Shown one piece after another: positions 58,280 through 64,000 of a DNA stretch of 64,000 nucleotides (position 1 is its first letter; the number at the start of each line of letters is the position of its first letter). A model generated the notes under the pieces. That model was given only the letters and a program-made list of their open reading frames with translations. It did not search any database and was not told the origin of the DNA. This DNA comes from Aulostomus chinensis (lineage: Eukaryota; Chordata; Actinopteri; Syngnathiformes; Aulostomidae). A program made the translations under genes and the position numbers. The stretch spans positions 9,614,223 through 9,678,222 of the forward strand of contig JBBMOA010000003.1 of assembly GCA_037954235.1 (NCBI GenBank), given 5' to 3'.

Positions 58280-60750
58280 TAGATATAGAATTTAATATTT
58301 GGATATAGCATTTAGACTTAGGTGTAACGCACAAATTTAACATTTAGATGAAACAATTCAATTTAGAATAAGTATGCTTCTAGAATAAGAATTCTAGGTT
58401 TATCATTTAAAATTAAGACAGCAGTTAGATTTAGATTTGTTATTTAGATGGAACATTTGTGTTAATATATGACATTTAGAGTTAATATTTAATTGCTTTC
58501 ACACTTGAATAAATTTTGAACAACTTATGTCTCACATATGTTGTAAATTAGCTAAATATGAGGAAAATGAACTAATTATTGAAAATATATTAGTTTGAAA
58601 ACTGTTTTCATGCATGTACATTTGGCACCCCCAGAAACACGACTTTTAGCATTGTCTATGTTTTATAAAGTATGTCTATGTATGTGTGAGTTTGTAAATT
58701 TTTTTATAGGATGTCTTTAAGGTGATGCATCCTGTCCTGTCAGTGTTTTTGGATATTGGGTATTAGTATGGTAAACCTGTTAAATAAAACAAAAAATTAA
58801 AATAAACAACCCAGAGCTAACGTTGTCACACAAAGCCATGGTATAATTAAGTACATTTACAATTTATTCATTTATTTGCAAAACATGTTTTTCTTGCTTG
58901 GTCCTGAGCCTTATGAGAGCTTTATCCTTTCAGCAGTCTCTGCAAATGCACAAAAAAATGACACAGCATCAGCTGAAAAATTACTGCAGTTTAAGTTGCA
59001 TGTTTTCCAGGTCAAGTGCATTTAGCCTAGTCAAGTGATGTTTGTTGTAAGTTTTACCATTGCTAGAAAGCTTCGGCGTACACTTGCTAATGAAGGGATT
59101 TATCATCCATTCCCTCCCCCTCCCCCTGCTCCTTGATTTGGGATGCCCTGCTGATAAACCCTCCTTGCAAATGGAGGTTAAGTGGGGCTTGTTTGGGATT
59201 TATCCCTCATGTTGCCTTATATTATGTGAAGACAGCCTAGTGTTATTTTGATGTAAATCAAATCAGATTTGTTACATCAGACTTACTTCTTGTAACCACT
59301 GGGTGGTGCTCTTCTCATTAATCATGTGAAGTCTGGAAAAGAGCTGACCTTGTGGAATGCAGTTAGAACATTTTCCTGTTCTTGAAAGGAGTGGACTTCT
59401 TCTTCTTTTTTTTTTTTTTTAAAGGAAATTAGGAATAAATGCATGTAATGTTGCATTTTGGTGAAAGGAATCATATTATGGAACAATCTGAAGAAAGAAA
59501 CCAAAGATTCTAAATCAATCATGACATTTTACAAAAAAATTAAAAAAATTAATAAATAAAACCTGCATGTTCATGAAATATAATGAAAATGAGTCACATT
59601 TGAGTACGATAAGGATTTTGCTGTTGAGATTACTCTTTGTAAATTGATATCTTGTTATGAAGCGTCAGAGAAAGGAAGCATTTTCTGCTTTCTGCTCCCT
59701 TTCATTCAAGATTGAAAAATTTTTGTGTTTATTTAATATTGTTCTTTTTTTCATCAGTGGATGAAATAAACCATAACTAGATAGAAATGAATAAATAAAT
59801 TGAGAAATATCACAATTGGCTGCCTTATTACACTTCACTTCACTTCACTAAGTTCTGAACGTGTTTCTGACCCATCTGACTCATCCTATCTTACCTGATA
59901 TTTAAAGGTCCATACTACACCAACTCACCAAGCTTGGTGAAAATAAACCTCAACGTTTTTGCATAATCCTGCTGACAGACAGACATAATAATAACAACAG
60001 GCAGCTAGCTAGGCCTATATATAGCATCTTATCCTGGTTTAGCCAGTTTTCTACTCTTAAATGTCAGGGGGTTTCAGCCATACGTCCATGGTATTTGCCT
60101 TGCACTCCTCTAAAAGATGGTTCCACAGGAGAAGGGTCTGAAAGCAGAAACCCTCCCATTCTACTTTTGGAGACTCACGGGAAAGGCTGAATTCCGAGAC
60201 CACGGTAGTTGGGTAATAAGAGATCATAGTCCCTGTAACTTGAACTGAACTCAGCTTAACTGAGATTTTATACATTTGTAATTTGTTAATTTTCTGTTGG
60301 CTTTCTTTGAGCTTATCTACACGTTAAATCCTATGTTGTGGAGATACAGGGGATTTGTAGTTATTGTGTTGTTGGCTTTGAGTATTCAAATATTCTGATG
60401 GTGTTAATAGAATACATGCATGCAGTAATTACTGTTGAGGTGGCAGGTATAATGCTGCTTTCAGTGTATATGTCCTCTAAGTGGCTGGGGGGGTGATAAT
60501 AACTAGAGCCATGCTGATTTAATTCCAGCATCCATTTCCCTGGATTGCAAGAATAAACAAGCATTAATAAAAACTTACAGGATAGTGTTATTCTGCCCTA
60601 AAATGAACTGACGTTGCAAGAGTCAGGAGTGGATGCTGCTTCCCCACAGTGTCAAAATATGACCAGAAGATGTCAGTGTTTACCAGTGGATTCAGCAAAG
60701 GACACAGATTTCTATTGAAAGTTCCTTTGCTGCTGAGTATGAAATCAAGC
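58280..60750. other. AT-rich spacer upstream of mafb
   Basis: No supported gene. Bases about 58290-58510 contain a degenerate run of ATTTAGAT-like words. Bases about 59830-60010 resemble a known dispersed fish repeat ('ccaagcttggtgaaaataaacct' and 'ctgacagacagacat'). Confidence 0.5.
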
Positions 60751-60756
60751 TGTCAT

Positions 60757-60940
<184 letters not shown>

Positions 60941-61331
60941 ATGCTGAGAGGGGTACGTGTGCCACTGAAATCAAGAGATGTTGGTCAGATGGTCATCACG
61001 AGCAGCTTTTATGCAAATGCATGTCAGTAGCGTTTTTTCATTGGAGAGGAGCGTGGAGGTGTTGCCTCGGAGGCGTGACATCATGCCAATGCAGCTTTAT
61101 GAAGAAAGTGCGCTTCCCTTGACAGACCGAGAAAAGGAGAGGCGGTTTGTTCTTCTGCAATCATCAAGCAGACTGTAAAATCTCCACTTTAACGCACGGA
61201 GTTTGATGAGGTGGGAGGCTTTCGTGGACACATGGTTCCCCTCTTCACAACGGACATCAAAGTTTGGAGTTATTTTTTCCCAAGTGAGTGTGAGTTCCCT
61301 GGCTGCATGACATTGGAGCTTGCTGTCTAAC

Positions 61332-62318
61332 ATGACCGCCGAGGCACATTCACACTTGGGACTGCAAAAAACACCCATGAGTTTCGTCAGCGACTTCGAC
61401 CTGATGAAGTTCGGCGTAAAGAAAGAAGCGATGCAGGCGATCGAGCGCTCCTTCATCGGGCCGTGCAGCCAGCTTCAAAGACCGGACTCCGTCTCGTCCA
61501 CCCCGGGAAGCACACCTTGCAACTCGGTGCCCTCATCACCGAACCTCCATCCAAACGAGCAGAGAAATAATCCCGAGAGCGACCCGTTCTGGATACCAAA
61601 CAACGGGGTCTACCCCCACCAAATGTACCATCAAGCATTCGGGCTGACACCCGAGGACGCAATGGAGGCCCTGATCGGCGCCACGGCCCAGCAGGGACAC
61701 CCGTCTGCGCCCCATGCTCACCCGCCGCCACCTTTCCAAGCTGAGTACGAAGGGTATGGTCATCTCAACGAGCAAGGCCACCACTACCCCGAGCTCCCGG
61801 GTCACGCCGACATGCAAAGTCTCCCAAGCAGCCACTGTCAAGACCCCTACTTCAAAGATGACATGGGGAGCACATCCCCTCAGTCGCCGGAGGCCCCGCA
61901 GGTCCTCGGCGCGCACCACCATCTCCAGGGGCAGCACAGTCGCCACGATCGGCGCGCCGAAGCAGAGCTGAGCTTCTCCGACGACCAGCTGGTGTCCATG
62001 TCAGTCCGGGAGCTCAACCGTCTTCTCCGAGGCCTCAGCAAGGACGAGGTGATGCGCCTGAAACAGAAGCGTCGGACGCTGAAAAACCGCGGCTACGCAC
62101 AATCCTGCCGCTTCAAGCGTGTCCAACAGAAACACATCCTGGAGCACGAGAAGACCAGCCTGGTGTCGCAGGTGGAGCAGCTCAAACACGAACTCAACAG
62201 ACTGATCCGGGAGAGGGACGCCTACAAACTCAAATGTGAGAAACTGTCCGGTGCAAACGGTTACCACGAAACCGGCTCAACCAGTGACAACCCTTCCTCT
62301 CCCGAGTATTTAATGTGA
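61332..62318 (+). CDS. mafb: Large Maf bZIP transcription factor, MafB type, intronless, 328 aa
   Basis: MafB is a nuclear bZIP activator that controls monocyte/macrophage, podocyte, pancreatic and hindbrain fates through MARE sites. The ATG at 61332 begins MTAEAHSH; upstream in-frame codons have no ATG. The N-terminal activation domain has DFDLMKFGVKKE (a SUMO-type VKKE) and SSTPGSTPCNSVPSSP, keeping the Thr-Thr-Ser-Ser spacing of the GSK3 phosphorylation cluster. LTPEDAMEALIG follows at about residue 110. The extended homology region (DDQLVSMSVRELNRLLRG) and basic region (RLKQKRRTLKNRGYAQSCRF) start near residue 217, and a leucine zipper follows. The C-terminus GSTSDNPSSPEYLM matches MafB (human ...SPEFFL), not MafA, c-Maf or NRL. 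It lacks long His runs. The changes (NRLLRGL for NRHLRGF) suggest the less conserved teleost copy (mafbb). Confidence 0.93.
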   Translation: MTAEAHSHLGLQKTPMSFVSDFDLMKFGVKKEAMQAIERSFIGPCSQLQRPDSVSSTPGSTPCNSVPSSPNLHPNEQRNNPESDPFWIPNNGVYPHQMYHQAFGLTPEDAMEALIGATAQQGHPSAPHAHPPPPFQAEYEGYGHLNEQGHHYPELPGHADMQSLPSSHCQDPYFKDDMGSTSPQSPEAPQVLGAHHHLQGQHSRHDRRAEAELSFSDDQLVSMSVRELNRLLRGLSKDEVMRLKQKRRTLKNRGYAQSCRFKRVQQKHILEHEKTSLVSQVEQLKHELNRLIRERDAYKLKCEKLSGANGYHETGSTSDNPSSPEYLM

Positions 62319-62820
62319 GATCGTTGGGTTTCTTCTCAACAGCTCACCTTCTTCGCTGTGGATTAATCATCTTTTCAATTCATGTTGAACTCAAGGATCT
62401 CACTCAAATAACAGAAATACATAGATGCAACAAGTCATGAAAGGAAAATTCTAATGAAGCATGCATGCAGGACATGCATGAGATGTTTTTACATTATATC
62501 TGTATTTTGTCTGAAAGAAATACTTGAAATCAGAGAATATTCCCTTTTACTGATACACATTTTTTAATCTTTCTGCTTCAGTTATTTCAGAATTTTGCTT
62601 AGTTTTTGTAGCTCCAATATAGCTTTGCTTCATTAAAACATCCTTAAAACAATGATGCTAGAAACATTTTTTTTTATCAAGCTGATTCTGCTGGACAGAC
62701 ATGTTCATTTGCCTTTTTAAGATTATATACAATACAGTTATGCAAATTGTTTTCTTTGTGCTGTTTGTTTTTGGTTTTCACTTCTCAGATCAATAAACCT
62801 CCTGTGACTTTTTAAAATCA
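62319..62820 (+). other. mafb: mafb 3' UTR
   Basis: A single AATAAA at about 62792-62797 lies 475 nt after the stop and is the likely poly(A) signal; GT-rich DNA follows it. Confidence 0.55.
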
Positions 62821-64000
62821 AGTCTCATCTCCTGATGGAATTATTCTCCTAAATGCACAACATACACAATCTTTCAGTGTGATTATGTAATTTGTTACAC
62901 TTATGGAAGCAGAGTCAAGTTACTCTCATACATGATTTTGCACAAAAGTTTCACCAATATATTAAAACTACAGTTTATATCAGTTGATGTTTTTAGTACT
63001 TTGACAAATTTATACACTGAAAAGGAAACAAGAAACTGTGATTTTCTACTAAAAAATGTAACATAACATACATCTCTGATCAAATAGTTTCAGGAAATCT
63101 CTAATTGACATACACATTTTCCCGGTATGTTCAGTTATCACCAAAATGTAAGCACAGTTACATTGCTGTGATTTTGGATCGTTTGGTGGTGAATGAAGGG
63201 ACGAGTGGCTTTCTTTCCTTCCCTGACCTTTGCCCTTCAAGGAGTGCTGCTTCCTGTGGGATCCCGGCATGCAAAAGCACAGGAGGCTGCCTGGCAGGGG
63301 CTGTGGGCTACAGATAAAACGCAGTGGAAATCAGGCTTCCCCTCTGCTCTCTTTCTCACTCAAACACATCACCTCTGCATTCATGGACAGAGGAAGAGAG
63401 GAACAACAACCACTGCTCTTTGCTCTCCTCTGGCCGGCTCCACAGGGATTTCTGCACTTAGTGTTTTCTTGTTTTTTGTCCTGTGTGCCATTTTGTAATC
63501 TGCGAGTAAATTTCCTGAACACAGATCATTCTCAGTTCAGGACTACAATAATATTTGGATGACTGTAGTAGTTTCAAGGCCAGCTTGATAATGTGTGATA
63601 AGTTGAGTTAAAAACTTCTGTGAAGGCTCAGGAGCACAAATATTGCTTGTGTGACTTTCTCACTGTTGCCCCTCAAGTGAGCGTTCAGCCAGGCAGGTGG
63701 CTTAGTTCATGGCACCACCCTTTGGACACCAGGTTCTCTTTTCATGTGTGAGACCTCTCAACCTCAAATGTCTGTTGAGGAAATCCAGCCCTAAATTCAT
63801 CATGTAAGAGGTGCAAAAACACTTACCTGTATGTGTAGCATATATGTGTGCATTTGAGAACACTAAAGTAAAATAACCAGATGTCATAAAGCAGGCATGG
63901 ATCAATATTAAAACTAAGTATTAACATGAAAATTAGAGTTTGCACACTGTCAGGCTTGTTAGTATCCACCTCAAACAGGTCTGATGAATAGCTTTTGAAT
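62821..64000. other. Spacer downstream of mafb
   Basis: No gene, RNA or repeat is recognised. Short ORFs on both strands are without motifs. Confidence 0.5.

Noticed and set aside
61453..61946. - strand ORFs inside mafb
   Set aside because: They are antisense shadows of a GC-rich coding exon.

Overview
The window is nuclear DNA of a ray-finned fish, most likely a spiny-rayed (percomorph) teleost. I infer this from short GT-AG introns, AT-rich spacers full of CA, GATA and AG microsatellites, teleost-type SINEs with target-site duplications, remnants of site-specific non-LTR retrotransposons, and six vertebrate genes whose proteins resemble but differ from mammalian ones. It is not prokaryotic: there are no operons, and every gene except mafb is split.

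Layout. Bases 1-6.7 kb hold repeats, a degenerate retrotransposon 3' end (3.85-4.57 kb) and perhaps the last exon of an upstream gene (58-105). From 6.8 to 22.1 kb lies hcfc1 (+), with 27 coding exons encoding about 1741 aa: kelch propeller, eight HCF proteolytic repeats in one exon, and C-terminal fibronectin-type domains. From 22.1 to 30.4 kb is a spacer with foldback and inverted repeats and GATA microsatellites. gata1 (+) has coding exons at 30473-32575 (417 aa, two GATA zinc fingers). bcl2l1 (-) has two coding exons at 36002-38749 (223 aa) and is convergent with gata1; its intron holds two nested SINEs. adnp (-) is at 41658-47048 (851 aa, zinc fingers plus homeobox). A deptor-family gene (-) is at 48252-51158 (405 aa, two DEP domains and a PDZ). 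From 52.4 to 58.3 kb is a retroelement graveyard: an RLE-type non-LTR retrotransposon (-) split by an 841-bp TIR element, plus several SINEs. The intronless mafb (+) is at 61332-62318 (328 aa), followed by spacer to the end.

How the genes relate. They form no operon, but they share themes. hcfc1 and adnp are general chromatin regulators. gata1 and mafb are haematopoietic lineage factors. gata1 lies next to bcl2l1, whose mammalian orthologue is an erythroid survival gene downstream of GATA1. In human, HCFC1 and GATA1 are on X, whereas BCL2L1, MAFB and ADNP are on 20q, so the window joins two mammalian linkage groups.

Exon boundaries were read by hand from splice consensus, reading-frame phase and family resemblance. 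Coding exons are well supported; 5' non-coding exons, promoters and poly(A) sites are tentative. Paralogue suffixes (a/b) cannot be assigned from the sequence alone.
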